Virus record (IMG/VR): IMGVR_UViG_3300042866_000851
Span: 1 to 30,823 of that record
Source: a virus
Reading direction: 5' to 3' (one strand)
DNA: 30,823 nucleotides
Every line of letters begins with the position of its first letter. The first letter of the stretch is position 1. Under the pieces are notes generated by a model. That model saw nothing but the letters and a program-made list of their open reading frames with translations, did not search any database and had not been told where the DNA came from. Position numbers and translations under genes: made by a program. Shown here piece after piece: positions 8,231 to 15,666 of the stretch.

Positions 8231-9613
8231 GCGGTCATCAGAAATTTCTTCACGATAAAGATCAATTATTTTTGAGTGGTTGCTGATGTTGTTCTGCAAC
8301 ATGCTGTAAAGGCGCTGCTCGACTGCACTGCCCTTGATGTGCACCACTGTCATATTGTTCTTCTGACCGGGTCGGTCAATCCGTGCGTTGGCTTGCAGGT
8401 AGGTCTCAACACTGGAGACGGGAGCGTACCAGATAACAGTGTTAGCCGCAGTCAAGGTTAACCCGTGGGAGGCCGCTTGCGGCTGGATGATGAGCACCTT
8501 TGGATCAGTCTGGTTCTGGAAGCGGTGCACTGCCTCACTGCGCTTGTTCAAGCTCACCTCGCCGTTGATCACGTCGCAGGTTATGCCGTTCTTTTCGAGG
8601 TGCGTCTTCAGCAGGTTGATGGTGTGCGTGAACGGCACAAAGACGAGCACCTTGTGTGACGACTCCTCGATCACTTCCTGCACCACGTTCAGGCGGTTTG
8701 ACACATCAAAGTCCACCACCTCGCCAGTGTCGGTGTAGATGGAGCCACAGGAGATTTGCAGCAGCTTGTTGATTGCCACTGCTGCGTTAACCGCAGAGAT
8801 TTCTTCACCCGCAGCTTCGATCATGAGCTGCGACTTGAGCAGCTTGTAAAACCCGAGCTGTTGCTTTGTCAGCGGAGCGTCACGCTCTACGAACGTAACT
8901 GGTGGCAGGTCAAGACACTGGGACTTCTCAAACCGAATCGCTGGCTGCAGTGCTTTGTGCACTACGTGGATAGCCGTTGGTTTTGGCACCCACTTGTACA
9001 TCGTCATCTTGTTCATGACGGAGTCGCGAAACTGCCCAAAGAACGGGGGTACGCCTGTGGGGTTCACCAGTTTTGCCAAGCCATACGCGTCGGCGGGAGA
9101 CTGCGCAGCGGGTGTGCCTGTCAGCATCCACAACCCCTTGATCTTCCGGTTGATGTCGCGCAAAACCTTCCAACGATCTGTCTGCGCGTTTTTGTACGCA
9201 GACGCTTCATCTACAACGATCAGATCGAAGCCTCCGTTGATGACCTCGTCTTTGACAATACCGAGCCCATCAAAGTTGATGATGACAAACTCGGCGTTGC
9301 CGTTGACGATTTCTTTGCGCTTGGTCCGAGACCCATGGGCTACGGCTACAGTGCGATGCAGAGCAAACTTGAACAGGTCGTTCTGCCACGCTGGCTTCAT
9401 GATCGACAGGGGGCACACAACCAAGACACGCTTGATTGCACCCACGTTCATGAGGTAGTCGGTCGCCCAAATCACTGATGCTGTTTTGCCAGTGCCCTGC
9501 TCGTTGAAGCAGAACGCTTTGCGATTACTAACAAGGAACTCGGCAGTTAACTTCTGATGGTCGAACGGTTGAAACCCGTGAGGGCGGGGCCATTCATATT
9601 CTGATAGGTTCAT
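8204..9613 (-). CDS. SNF2-type superfamily 2 helicase
   Basis: All main SF2 motifs are visible in this 469-residue protein: Walker A EQGTGKT at 38-44, motif Ia region VLVVCPLSI, Walker B DEAS at 135-138, motif III LTGTP at 164-168, and motif VI QANARIDRPGQ at 407-417. The last motif is typical of the SNF2/Rad54 group, as is the long insertion between the two RecA lobes. Phages often carry such ATPases near their polymerases, with a presumed role in replication or recombination. Its ATG overlaps the stop of the HNH-like gene (ATGA). The downstream promoter P6 sits in its 3' end. Confidence 0.9.
   Translation of the reverse strand: MNLSEYEWPRPHGFQPFDHQKLTAEFLVSNRKAFCFNEQGTGKTASVIWATDYLMNVGAIKRVLVVCPLSIMKPAWQNDLFKFALHRTVAVAHGSRTKRKEIVNGNAEFVIINFDGLGIVKDEVINGGFDLIVVDEASAYKNAQTDRWKVLRDINRKIKGLWMLTGTPAAQSPADAYGLAKLVNPTGVPPFFGQFRDSVMNKMTMYKWVPKPTAIHVVHKALQPAIRFEKSQCLDLPPVTFVERDAPLTKQQLGFYKLLKSQLMIEAAGEEISAVNAAVAINKLLQISCGSIYTDTGEVVDFDVSNRLNVVQEVIEESSHKVLVFVPFTHTINLLKTHLEKNGITCDVINGEVSLNKRSEAVHRFQNQTDPKVLIIQPQAASHGLTLTAANTVIWYAPVSSVETYLQANARIDRPGQKNNMTVVHIKGSAVEQRLYSMLQNNISNHSKIIDLYREEISDDRLTVSTEAI
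8218..8230. promoter_or_regulatory. 13-bp palindrome over the P6 -35 box
   Basis: TTGACACTGTCAA is a perfect 6-1-6 inverted repeat that contains the -35 hexamer. Its geometry is the same as the CTAACAWTGTTAG sites (YTRACANTGTYAR fits both), but the half-sites differ. It may be an operator for the same or a related dimeric protein. Confidence 0.45.
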
Positions 9614-9909
9614 TTTGCTTTGCGCTCTTTCGTGCTGGTTTGGGAGACGAGGTCGTGGCCGGAGTTGCGCTTGAACGAACGGTTAGCTGACGCAGGTACA
9701 GCACGCAGGTTTGACTTGGTTGTCGTGCCGCCGTTGGACAGGGCCTTCTTGTGGTCCACGTCCTTGCCGTCGCCTTTGCTGACTTCGCCAGCGGCTTCCA
9801 TGAGCCGCCGCGCTTTGTTGCGCTGTGCTCGCTTCTTCTTGACAGCTTCAGTGCCGTCATACTGCTCGTACTCTTTTTTGTACGGGCGGGGTTTGTTTAC
9901 GTAGGGCAT
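9610..9909 (-). CDS. HNH-like endonuclease
   Basis: This 99-residue basic protein has the signature DVDHKKALSNGG at residues 50-61 and SNLRAVPASANRSF at 66-79, matching the compact HNH pattern DH...GG...NL......N found in phage nicking enzymes and in nucleases near terminases or polymerases. The usual CxxC zinc knuckles of larger HNH enzymes are absent, so it is a minimal form. GGAG precedes the ATG by five bases. Its stop overlaps the helicase start. A role in replication or DNA processing is inferred from its neighbours. Confidence 0.75.
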   Translation of the reverse strand: MPYVNKPRPYKKEYEQYDGTEAVKKKRAQRNKARRLMEAAGEVSKGDGKDVDHKKALSNGGTTTKSNLRAVPASANRSFKRNSGHDLVSQTSTKERKAK

Positions 9910-9918
9910 GTTGGCTCC

Positions 9919-10122
9919 TTAGTATTTGTCCATTTGTTCTTTGACGACTCGTCTTACCGAGTCTCTAAACTGCGGGCTGTGTAGCAGGTTTGCTTGCATG
10001 TGGGTGTGAAGCATGCTTGAATAGTTCTGCATCTCAGCGTAGATCGTATCCACGATCAGTCGCTTCACGTCGTCATGCAGCTTGATATACGCCGCTGCTT
10101 GGGTCTTGTCTTCGTCTGTCAT
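9919..10122 (-). CDS. Small helical protein, unknown function (67 aa)
   Basis: A 67-residue protein, mostly helical and rich in Asp, Met and Gln, with several His. The ATG at 10120-10122 shares one base with the previous gene's TGA, and GGAG lies seven bases upstream, so this start is preferred over the TTG one codon earlier. No motif was recognised. It lies between nuclease genes in the polymerase operon. Confidence 0.6.
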   Translation of the reverse strand: MTDEDKTQAAAYIKLHDDVKRLIVDTIYAEMQNYSSMLHTHMQANLLHSPQFRDSVRRVVKEQMDKY

Positions 10123-10787
10123 CAATCACTCCTGTTGTGTTCACATTGTTTGACGGGGCAGAACCGGCACAGTGGTCCGGTTATGGGGTTCCAAACGCCA
10201 TTCTCCATCGCTGCTTCGATCCGGGCAAGGTCTGGGCGTAACTTTGCTACGTAGGCTTCCTTCAGGTCTGCGACGTGCTCGGCGCGTACGAATTCTTTGC
10301 TCACCACAAACAGCAGGGCCGACTTGATCCGCGTGATCTTTGGGAAGTGGGCGAATATGGCAGCGGCCACCAAGTCCAGTTGCTGCTTGTCAGCGTAGCG
10401 AGCCGACCTGCTAGTTTTGTAATCCACAGAATACGCAAGGCCCTTGGCCTCGTCGATCGCAAGGAAGTCCGCGATGCCCCGCCACCAAGCATTCTCGGCA
10501 TCGAACGCGCAGGGCTTGAGGTCTTCGGTCAGGCCCATCTCAAACTCGACATGCTTCTCGCCGGGTATGGCAGCAAGCGTATCCAGAAACGGCTGCATGA
10601 ACGCAAACTTCTCGGGTATCGCCGTGCCGTCCTTGACGAAATCCTCGGCGGCTTTGTGCACCGCTTGGCCGTACATCGTCGCCACGGTGGGCGCGTCTTT
10701 TATGTCCCTCGCCACCTTCAAGTGAAAGTATTTCTTCGGACACTGCTGGAATGTCTTCAGGCTGCTGTACGACCATTTAATGCTCAT
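10122..10787 (-). CDS. PD-(D/E)XK nuclease with Fe-S type cysteines (Cas4/RecB-like)
   Basis: The 221-residue protein starts with SYSSLKTFQQCPKKY, the typical opening of the Cas4/AddB/RecB nuclease family. Active-site residues can be placed: H44, D107 (GIADF), D122 and K124 (VDYKTS) and Q135 (KQQLD). Four cysteines, C16 near the N-terminus and C207, C210, C215 near the C-terminus, have the layout that holds a 4Fe-4S cluster in Cas4 and AddB. It is likely a 5'-3' or structure-specific exonuclease in phage recombination or replication. Its start overlaps the stop of the preceding small gene (ATGA). Confidence 0.85.
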   Translation of the reverse strand: MSIKWSYSSLKTFQQCPKKYFHLKVARDIKDAPTVATMYGQAVHKAAEDFVKDGTAIPEKFAFMQPFLDTLAAIPGEKHVEFEMGLTEDLKPCAFDAENAWWRGIADFLAIDEAKGLAYSVDYKTSRSARYADKQQLDLVAAAIFAHFPKITRIKSALLFVVSKEFVRAEHVADLKEAYVAKLRPDLARIEAAMENGVWNPITGPLCRFCPVKQCEHNRSD

Positions 10788-11062
10788 GTGTTGAGTCCTT
10801 TCATAACCAAAAGTGTTGTGAGTGCTTGCGTAAGCGATTGATCCTCGGGCACGATAAACATCTCGGTCGTCCAGTCAGGTCCGTGGTTGTTGGGCTTGTA
10901 CGTAGAGACCTCCAAGATGCGTCCGTTCATCGCCTTCATCACGCCAATACGGAACGAGGGGATGCTGTCACTGCGCACGGTTTCTAATTTGCCACTGCTT
11001 AGCCCCCGCATGTCTTCATCGCGTAACGCCCATTGGATTACTCGGTTGAGTAGTTTTCTCAT
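10784..11062 (-). CDS. Hypothetical protein following DNA polymerase (92 aa)
   Basis: A 92-residue protein with a basic N-terminal helix (MRKLLNRVIQWALRDEDM) and a beta-rich remainder (SFRIGVMKAMNGRILEVSTY), ending in a short helix. The ATG at 11060-11062 overlaps the polymerase TAA by one base, and GGAG lies seven bases upstream; a TTG two codons earlier is less likely. No family was recognised. Position suggests a small partner of the polymerase or of the nuclease, but this is only context. Confidence 0.65.
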   Translation of the reverse strand: MRKLLNRVIQWALRDEDMRGLSSGKLETVRSDSIPSFRIGVMKAMNGRILEVSTYKPNNHGPDWTTEMFIVPEDQSLTQALTTLLVMKGLNT

Positions 11063-12888
11063 TAACAATCTCCGTAACTTTTACCAAAACCGGACTCACA
11101 GTTTAGCGGGAGTTCGGGTCCCCATAACGGGCGTATCTTCATGCAAAGCTCAACGTACTCCTGCGCACGTTCAGCTTCTGCCTCGGGCACGATACAGGCG
11201 ATCGCGTCATGCACCGTCATGACCACTTTGTATTTCTTGGCAACCATAAGCATTTGCTCGCCGATGATGATCCGCGCAAGGGCTTGGCACACGTTCTCCA
11301 CCACCTTGCCGCCGTAGATGCGGTTGGGGATGATGGCTCGGCCCTTCTTGGTATCGTAGACGTACTCGGGCTTGCCGTCTTGCTCGTTGGTGGCCCAGCG
11401 CAGGTTGGGATACTTCAGGTACAGACCGTTGGGCAGGCGTACGCCCTTCGTGCCATCTACCTTGAGCAGACCGCCTCGGCCAAGTTCGGTTAGCTGGTCG
11501 CCAATGACTGCACCGAGGATGCCGTTGGCGGCTCTCCACAGCTCCGTGATCTTCGGGTACGTCTGGCGGTACGTGGCAATGATGCGTTGGGCTTCTTCCA
11601 GTTCAACATCCACGCCAAAGTTTTTGAGCTGCGCCTTGAACTTAGCCGCTCCCATGCCGTACCCCGCCCCAAGGATCGTCGTTTTACCAACGAACCGTTC
11701 GTCTTTCGTAATCTGCGATACATCCTTGCCGTAGATAGCAGATGCCATGATTTTGTAAACGTCCTCGCCACGATCGAATGCCTCCACCAAGTCGTCTTGC
11801 CCAGCTAGCCATGCCAGCGTACGCGCTTCAATCTGCGAAGAGTCCGAGTCGATCATCATGTATCCGTCTGGGGCAATGATTGCCTTCTTCAGCGGAGAAC
11901 TCCTCGGCAGGTTTTGCAAGTTGAGTTTGTCGTCCCCGCCCCAACGCCCGGTGTGTGCGGCGTAGTAGCGCAGTGGTACGGGCAGCTTGCCTCTTGCAGC
12001 GATGGAGATGAAGCGGTCGGTGCGGGTCTCCTCCAGTGTGGACTTTGTGCCAAGCCTAGCAGCCACAAGCGTTTGAACCGTCACGTCTTCGTGGTCCAGC
12101 AGCGCCTTGAACTCCTCGTCGTTCTTGGCAAAGGCGTAGGTCTCTTTGCCGGTTGTCGCACTGATCTTCATCGGGGGCACAACGCCATGCGCACGCAGCA
12201 GCTCGGCAAACTTCGGGTTGCTCATCAGCTCTTCTTTGCTGTGCACGATGGTGTCCATCAACGCCTGCTTCTTATCGCGCACGGAGATGATGTGGTCGGC
12301 GAGCACTTTGGTGTCCAGCTCCAGCGTGGGCTGTGTGTACATGCGCAGCGTCAGGTCAATCAGGCGCAGCTCCGTAGCGGGGAAGCCCTGTGCCATGTGC
12401 CGGAACAGTTGGTACGTAATGGCAACGTCGTTCTTGCAGTACTCTCCGTACGTGGCTAGGTGCTCCGGTGTGAAGTCAGCCCGGTGGAACCCTTTGGCAT
12501 CGTTGACCTCTGTGCCCTTGACGCCCACGTTGTAGTGCTCCGCAAGTACCTTCAAGCTGCCGCCCACCTCAGTGCCGTGCAGTGCACGCCCCATGCTCAG
12601 TGTGTCGAGCAGTCCCTTGGGGTGTATGTCGAACAGCCAGCCCATGATGGCCCCGTCGAATGCCGTGTTGTGCGCCAGCATCAACGAGTTCTCCCAGTCG
12701 TACTGCTTGAGGAACTTCTCGGTCTGCAACATGGAGCCGCTGAACCAAACTGGCTCGCCGTCATCCTCCTGCACTGATACACCGACCACTTCAAACTCGG
12801 AGCCGCGCACGTACTCCTCGGTGGTCATGCGGCTCAGGCTGTACTCGGTGGAGTAGAAGGTCTCGAAATCGAGTGTGATGATTTTCAC
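11062..12888 (-). CDS. Family A DNA polymerase with 3'-5' exonuclease
   Basis: The 608-residue protein has a proofreading domain with LDFET (D7, E9), HNTAFD at 73-78 and YCKND with D154. The polymerase domain shows TGRW at 313-316, motif A DSSQIEAR with D349, motif B around K402 to Y410 (KTTILGAGYG) and motif C VHDA with H560-D561. It is the replicative polymerase of the T7/Pol I type without a 5'-3' exonuclease domain. The GTG start at 12886-12888 overlaps the VRR-NUC stop (GTGA), with GGAG eight bases upstream. The longer open frame upstream is a shadow of the nuclease gene. Confidence 0.95.
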   Translation of the reverse strand: MKIITLDFETFYSTEYSLSRMTTEEYVRGSEFEVVGVSVQEDDGEPVWFSGSMLQTEKFLKQYDWENSLMLAHNTAFDGAIMGWLFDIHPKGLLDTLSMGRALHGTEVGGSLKVLAEHYNVGVKGTEVNDAKGFHRADFTPEHLATYGEYCKNDVAITYQLFRHMAQGFPATELRLIDLTLRMYTQPTLELDTKVLADHIISVRDKKQALMDTIVHSKEELMSNPKFAELLRAHGVVPPMKISATTGKETYAFAKNDEEFKALLDHEDVTVQTLVAARLGTKSTLEETRTDRFISIAARGKLPVPLRYYAAHTGRWGGDDKLNLQNLPRSSPLKKAIIAPDGYMMIDSDSSQIEARTLAWLAGQDDLVEAFDRGEDVYKIMASAIYGKDVSQITKDERFVGKTTILGAGYGMGAAKFKAQLKNFGVDVELEEAQRIIATYRQTYPKITELWRAANGILGAVIGDQLTELGRGGLLKVDGTKGVRLPNGLYLKYPNLRWATNEQDGKPEYVYDTKKGRAIIPNRIYGGKVVENVCQALARIIIGEQMLMVAKKYKVVMTVHDAIACIVPEAEAERAQEYVELCMKIRPLWGPELPLNCESGFGKSYGDC

Positions 12889-13181
12889 TGCATGCACTCC
12901 GCTATTACGTTTTTGAGGTAGTCGAGGTTGGTCTCGTTGATGATGCAGGTGTAGCCACCTGCCTTGTTGATCTCGCTGAGGTTCTTGAGTTGCAGGGCTG
13001 TTGCTTGCCCCTTGCCTGCCTTGGCTTCGATAGCCACGAACTTGCCGTTCACGCAGCACAGGAAGTCAGGCACGCCGCTGTTGCCGTAGCCAGTGCCGAT
13101 GGGCATGGCGTAGTAGACGTTGTGTTCGGTCAGAATCTTTTTGATCTTGGCCTTGACCTTGGCCTCTGGTGTCGTTGCCAT
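12885..13181 (-). CDS. VRR-NUC domain nuclease
   Basis: This 98-residue protein is a complete stand-alone VRR-NUC domain. The PD-(D/E)XK-type residues are visible as GVPDF (D39), IEAKAG (E52, K54) and Q64 in ATALQ. Family members are structure-specific endonucleases or junction resolvases and occur widely in phages as a single small domain. It overlaps the preceding gene by one base (TGATG) and the polymerase by four, so the three are co-translated. Confidence 0.9.
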   Translation of the reverse strand: MATTPEAKVKAKIKKILTEHNVYYAMPIGTGYGNSGVPDFLCCVNGKFVAIEAKAGKGQATALQLKNLSEINKAGGYTCIINETNLDYLKNVIAECMQ

Positions 13182-13528
13182 CAGTCAACCCATTCCATGA
13201 ACGTGTTGCCCTTGTGCTGGAAGATAGCCAGCCGGAACGTCTTGTCAGGTGTTGAATTCTCTTGGGCGCTGTAGCTGCACTGCTCGCAAGTAAACTCGAT
13301 CAGCATGCCCTGTCGGGCCGGGCTCGGGTTGCAGGTGTCTTGTGAGGGGAACTCGGTTGCTTGTACACTGCGTCCGTCTTGCGCTATCACCGTGGTGGTG
13401 TGTGCGCTTTCGCCGCACACAAATATCGTGACGTTCTCTTGGTGGATATTGCCGCCTTGTCCGCACGGGCAAATCAACTCGCCGTAGTTCTCGCTGTCCA
13501 CCACAGCGGGGTTTAAACCGAATGCCAT
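13181..13528 (-). CDS. Zinc-ribbon-like hypothetical protein (115 aa)
   Basis: First gene of the replication operon. The 115 residues include ICPCGQGG near the start, a central Cys, and CEQCSY at about residues 80-85, giving enough Cys and His for a zinc ribbon. The fold looks beta-rich. It starts with a GGAG Shine-Dalgarno site six bases before the ATG, about 30 bases downstream of the P5 -10 box. Function is unknown; a regulator or adaptor of the replication complex is possible. Confidence 0.65.
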   Translation of the reverse strand: MAFGLNPAVVDSENYGELICPCGQGGNIHQENVTIFVCGESAHTTTVIAQDGRSVQATEFPSQDTCNPSPARQGMLIEFTCEQCSYSAQENSTPDKTFRLAIFQHKGNTFMEWVD

Positions 13529-13558
13529 CTAATGCTCCAATTTGTTTAGGGAACGGTC

Positions 13559-13586
13559 ATAATACCATCGCTCTTTACTTTGTCAA
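13559..13586 (-). promoter_or_regulatory. Strong sigma70-type promoter of the replication operon (P5)
   Basis: On the minus strand TTGACA (13581-13586), a 16-base spacer and TATTAT (13559-13564) closely match consensus. The start of transcription would fall near 13552, followed by the 13528 gene. It lies directly downstream of a terminator, so the replication block is a separate transcription unit. Unlike the four promoters further right, no CTAACAWTGTTAG site follows it. Confidence 0.75.
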
Positions 13587-13595
13587 CACCCAGAC

Positions 13596-13621
13596 GAAAA
13601 AAAGCCCGCACATGGCGGGCT
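13596..13621 (-). terminator. Rho-independent terminator between early blocks
   Basis: A 7-bp stem AGCCCGC/GCGGGCT (13603-13609 and 13615-13621, five-base loop) is followed on the minus strand by a run of T. It lies 26 bases past the DUF3310 gene and just before promoter P5, so it separates block A from the replication operon. Confidence 0.85.
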
Positions 13622-13631
13622 AGTGGTTTCC

Positions 13632-13644
13632 CTAACAATGTTAG
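13632..13644. repeat. Palindrome copy 1, CTAACAATGTTAG
   Basis: Exact copy, three bases past the stop of the DUF3310 gene and 10 bases before the terminator stem. It is the leftmost copy and marks the end of block A. Confidence 0.9.
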
Positions 13645-13647
13645 GCG

Positions 13648-14115
13648 TTAGATACCGAGTTCGCGCTTGAGATACCACAGCGCCTTTTCTAGGTCTTGCC
13701 TGCGGTTGCCCTTGTGGTCTGAGCGGGTGATGTACTTGACCACGTTGCCGAGGTTGTACCCGAGCTCTTTGGCTTCAATGAAGTCGATGGTCTCGATACC
13801 ACCGTACTTGTAGTGTGCAGGGTGGTTCACGGGGTCGTGCTTGGGTTCGATCATTTCAATCTGCGGGTTCACGATGGGTTTGCTGGACGTTACGACCTGC
13901 GTTGCCTCCCACTTCTTCGGCACGGGGCGTGATGTTCTGGGCACCGGCACCGTCTTCTCTCCTGCTTTTTTCATGCCGTACTTGATTACTGATACGTGCT
14001 GCGCGGTGGTGTTGAACATTTCGGCTACCTTCTTAGGCATAGCCGTTGGGTTGGCTCGCAGGTACGTGCGGATTTTTGCGGCGGTTGAGTCGCTGTGTTT
14101 GATTGCTTTAGGCAT
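13648..14115 (-). CDS. DUF3310 protein with N-terminal HTH
   Basis: The C-terminal part of this 155-residue protein is a clear DUF3310 domain: DPVNHPAHYKYGGIETIDFI, then NVVKYITRSDHKGN and a final QDLEKALWYL helix. DUF3310 is common in phages and has been linked to nucleotide kinases, with no proven activity. The first 50 residues look like a helix-turn-helix (KVAEMFNTTAQHVSVIKYGM), so DNA binding is possible. It overlaps the RHH-like gene by eight bases, with GGAG before the ATG, and is the last gene of block A. Confidence 0.85.
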   Translation of the reverse strand: MPKAIKHSDSTAAKIRTYLRANPTAMPKKVAEMFNTTAQHVSVIKYGMKKAGEKTVPVPRTSRPVPKKWEATQVVTSSKPIVNPQIEMIEPKHDPVNHPAHYKYGGIETIDFIEAKELGYNLGNVVKYITRSDHKGNRRQDLEKALWYLKRELGI

Positions 14116-14311
14116 TGTTTGCTCCAGTCTGTTGGTTAACGTAGTTCACTAAAATCTCCCTGATCTTGGCTTGTTTTGAGTATTCGTGGTGCTTGTCAAA
14201 GTAGTCCAGCACATGCACAGGTAGCCGTAGGCTTGTGCACAGCAGGCGTGGTTTCTTGCCGGGGCCTCGCCCCTTGCGTTCTTTGGTAGGTTCAAGTGCT
14301 TCTTTGTTCAT
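14108..14311 (-). CDS. Ribbon-helix-helix-like protein (67 aa)
   Basis: A 67-residue protein with a very basic N-terminus (ERKGRGPGKKPR), then a strand-helix-helix pattern: LLCTSLRLPVHVLDYF followed by SKQAKIREILVNYV. This matches the RHH fold of Arc/CopG-type DNA-binding proteins, which bind palindromes as dimers. It may regulate early genes; it is a second candidate binder for the repeated palindrome. Its ATG overlaps the TGA of an alternative-frame ORF ending at 14308 (see findings). Confidence 0.6.
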   Translation of the reverse strand: MNKEALEPTKERKGRGPGKKPRLLCTSLRLPVHVLDYFDKHHEYSKQAKIREILVNYVNQQTGANNA

Positions 14312-14523
14312 AGCAGTGCTTCGAGTTGGTTAGTCGTTGGCTTCTTTCTTTCGACGGTAGACAGGTGCATCAAGTTCAACACCTTCGGGTCGGCCCGATC
14401 GAACGGCCACCATGCGTTTGTCACGAGGGCGTGGAGTTGTTCCCGCTGTGACTTGTTCAAGCGTGATGAATGTGTGGGTGTTGCCGCATTCTTTTCTGCG
14501 CCAGATTTCATTGGTGTCTTCAT
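14308..14523 (-). CDS. Overlapping ORF in the +1 frame (up to 71 aa)
   Basis: This frame overlaps the zinc-ribbon gene. Its last 50 residues, including LNKSQREQLHALVTNAWWPF and then DRADPKVLNLMHLSTVE, look like ordinary protein with G/C-ending codons. Its TGA overlaps the ATG of the RHH-like gene in the same ATGA style as the rest of the operon. There is no good Shine-Dalgarno site at the ATG, so it may be expressed by frameshifting or from an internal start. Confidence 0.4.
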   Translation of the reverse strand: MKTPMKSGAEKNAATPTHSSRLNKSQREQLHALVTNAWWPFDRADPKVLNLMHLSTVERKKPTTNQLEALL

Positions 14524-14575
14524 TGGTTCTTGTCTCCAGTGTGCGTGTCCATACGCCGCAAATGGGGCATTTCAT
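14330..14575 (-). CDS. Zinc-ribbon protein (81 aa)
   Basis: The N-terminus MKCPICGVWTRTLETR, then RRKECGNTHTFITLE, is the zinc-ribbon pattern shared with the NrdR N-terminal domain and many small phage proteins (CxxC ... C....H). The C-terminal half is basic and less conserved in appearance, and a second ORF in the +1 frame covers it (14308-14523). Its start overlaps the previous gene (ATGA). It could be a nucleic-acid-binding accessory protein. Confidence 0.65.
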   Translation of the reverse strand: MKCPICGVWTRTLETRTNEDTNEIWRRKECGNTHTFITLEQVTAGTTPRPRDKRMVAVRSGRPEGVELDAPVYRRKKEAND

Positions 14576-14832
14576 ATTTCATGTTTGTTGAGTTGTGGTT
14601 TGATGTGCGGCGTGGCTCGGCTGTAGATACCGAACGCCTTGTAATCTGTGCTTGCCGCAGTACCCTTAGCTCTGAACGCGGCGTCTTGCATGAAGATGCT
14701 CGGTTGCTTGTTGTGCGCCCAGTGGAAGGGGGAGTTGGGGTGGCAGTTGCAGGTTTGTTTTTTCATGGTGCCTTTCAAAACGAAACAGTTTAGTGCGGGG
14801 TCGTATCGCGTGATTGCAATGGTGTCGATCAT
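14572..14832 (-). CDS. Hypothetical protein (86 aa)
   Basis: An 86-residue protein with an N-terminal beta stretch (MIDTIAITRYDPALNCFVLK), a CNCH motif near residue 29 and several further His and Lys. It starts on an ATGA overlap with the preceding gene and ends on one with the zinc-ribbon gene, so it is firmly part of the operon. No family was recognised. The Cys/His content could support metal binding. Confidence 0.6.
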   Translation of the reverse strand: MIDTIAITRYDPALNCFVLKGTMKKQTCNCHPNSPFHWAHNKQPSIFMQDAAFRAKGTAASTDYKAFGIYSRATPHIKPQLNKHEI

Positions 14833-15233
14833 GTCTGACCTTGGTTGAGGTTCTTGCGTACCTGCCGAACAGCGTCACGGTTTAAGCCCATGTTGAACAC
14901 GCTGTTCATACGGAATGTTTTGTTGCGCTTGTGTTCACTGCGCTTGCGGTTCTCCCGGATATCGGGCTTGGGCTTCTTCTTATCTTCCTTGTCTCCAAGC
15001 ATGAACACCGCCCGTGGGTAGCGCCGCGCATCATCGTGCTCGTAGGTCCAGTCGGCAACGTGGATGCGCTTCTCGCCAGCCTTGGTGCGCTTGTTCATGC
15101 GGTTGAGCACAGCATGTGCATCGTAGCGTCCGATGTCGGCGTAGTCGGCAAACTCCTGCGCAGTTATGCGCTTGAACTCCGCGAACGCTTCCAGCGCCTT
15201 GATGACATGCATGCCTGTGTTGGTTGTTCCCAT
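14829..15233 (-). CDS. Winged-helix-like phage protein (134 aa)
   Basis: This 134-residue basic protein begins with HVIKALEAFAEFKRITAQEF and continues DIGRYDAHAVLNRMNKRTKA, a helix-turn-helix with a following wing-like strand (RIHVADWTY). The C-terminal third is very rich in Lys and Arg. It resembles small phage winged-helix proteins that bind DNA. The ATG shares one base with the previous TAA. A regulatory or host-takeover role is inferred only from the fold. Confidence 0.6.
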   Translation of the reverse strand: MGTTNTGMHVIKALEAFAEFKRITAQEFADYADIGRYDAHAVLNRMNKRTKAGEKRIHVADWTYEHDDARRYPRAVFMLGDKEDKKKPKPDIRENRKRSEHKRNKTFRMNSVFNMGLNRDAVRQVRKNLNQGQT

Positions 15234-15412
15234 TACGCGCTTTTGCTCCTTGCCATATCAATCAATCGGCTCATTTGGTCTGCCCTGAGTGTCACCACCC
15301 AAGGGGCCGGGTCAAATACTTTACGCCCGAGGTGGTCGTCCATCGCGCACCCCTGCAGCATTGCCAACAGTACCTTTGCCTCAACGGCGTCCAGAAATTC
15401 TTCGTCAGTCAT
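15233..15412 (-). CDS. Hypothetical protein (59 aa)
   Basis: The 59-residue protein begins MTDEEFLDAVEAKVLLAMLQ and is helical with a short Trp/Pro segment before a last helix ending ARSKSA. The start at 15410-15412 was chosen because it makes an ATGA overlap with the previous gene; an upstream start would run into that gene. No motif was recognised. Confidence 0.65.
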   Translation of the reverse strand: MTDEEFLDAVEAKVLLAMLQGCAMDDHLGRKVFDPAPWVVTLRADQMSRLIDMARSKSA

Positions 15413-15657
15413 GTGTTTCCCCTGTTTCGGATGGCTTCGGCGCAGTCCAAAGTAGCTGCCTCCCACAAAGATTCGTTATCTAGTGACATGCGCTCAGGAG
15501 TGGGTAAGCCATCACACACCTTTGCACACGCCTCACGCTCATCAGCACGGACAAGGGCGACAAAGGCTTTGAGTTCTTGTGGGGTTGAACCTGTCTCGTC
15601 GTAGTGGCCGCGAATTGAAACGCCAGCCTCACGGGCCAGTTCAGTCATTGTTCTCAT
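15409..15657 (-). CDS. Small phage protein with REACAKVCD motif (82 aa)
   Basis: An 82-residue protein with the helix ADEREACAKVCDGL and a second helix LDCAEAIRNRG. This pair of Cys/Ala-rich helices is common in small hypothetical proteins of tailed phages, with no known function. GGAG lies five bases before the ATG. Confidence 0.6.
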   Translation of the reverse strand: MRTMTELAREAGVSIRGHYDETGSTPQELKAFVALVRADEREACAKVCDGLPTPERMSLDNESLWEAATLDCAEAIRNRGNT

Positions 15658-15666
15658 GTGTTCTCC

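Noticed and set aside
8756-9478. 240-codon plus-strand ORF
   Set aside because: Antisense shadow of the SNF2-type helicase gene, whose motifs are complete.
12889-13059. Upstream extension of the DNA polymerase
   Set aside because: The extra 57 codons lie within the VRR-NUC gene in another frame and have no coherent sequence; the GTG at 12888 with GGAG and GTGA overlap is better.
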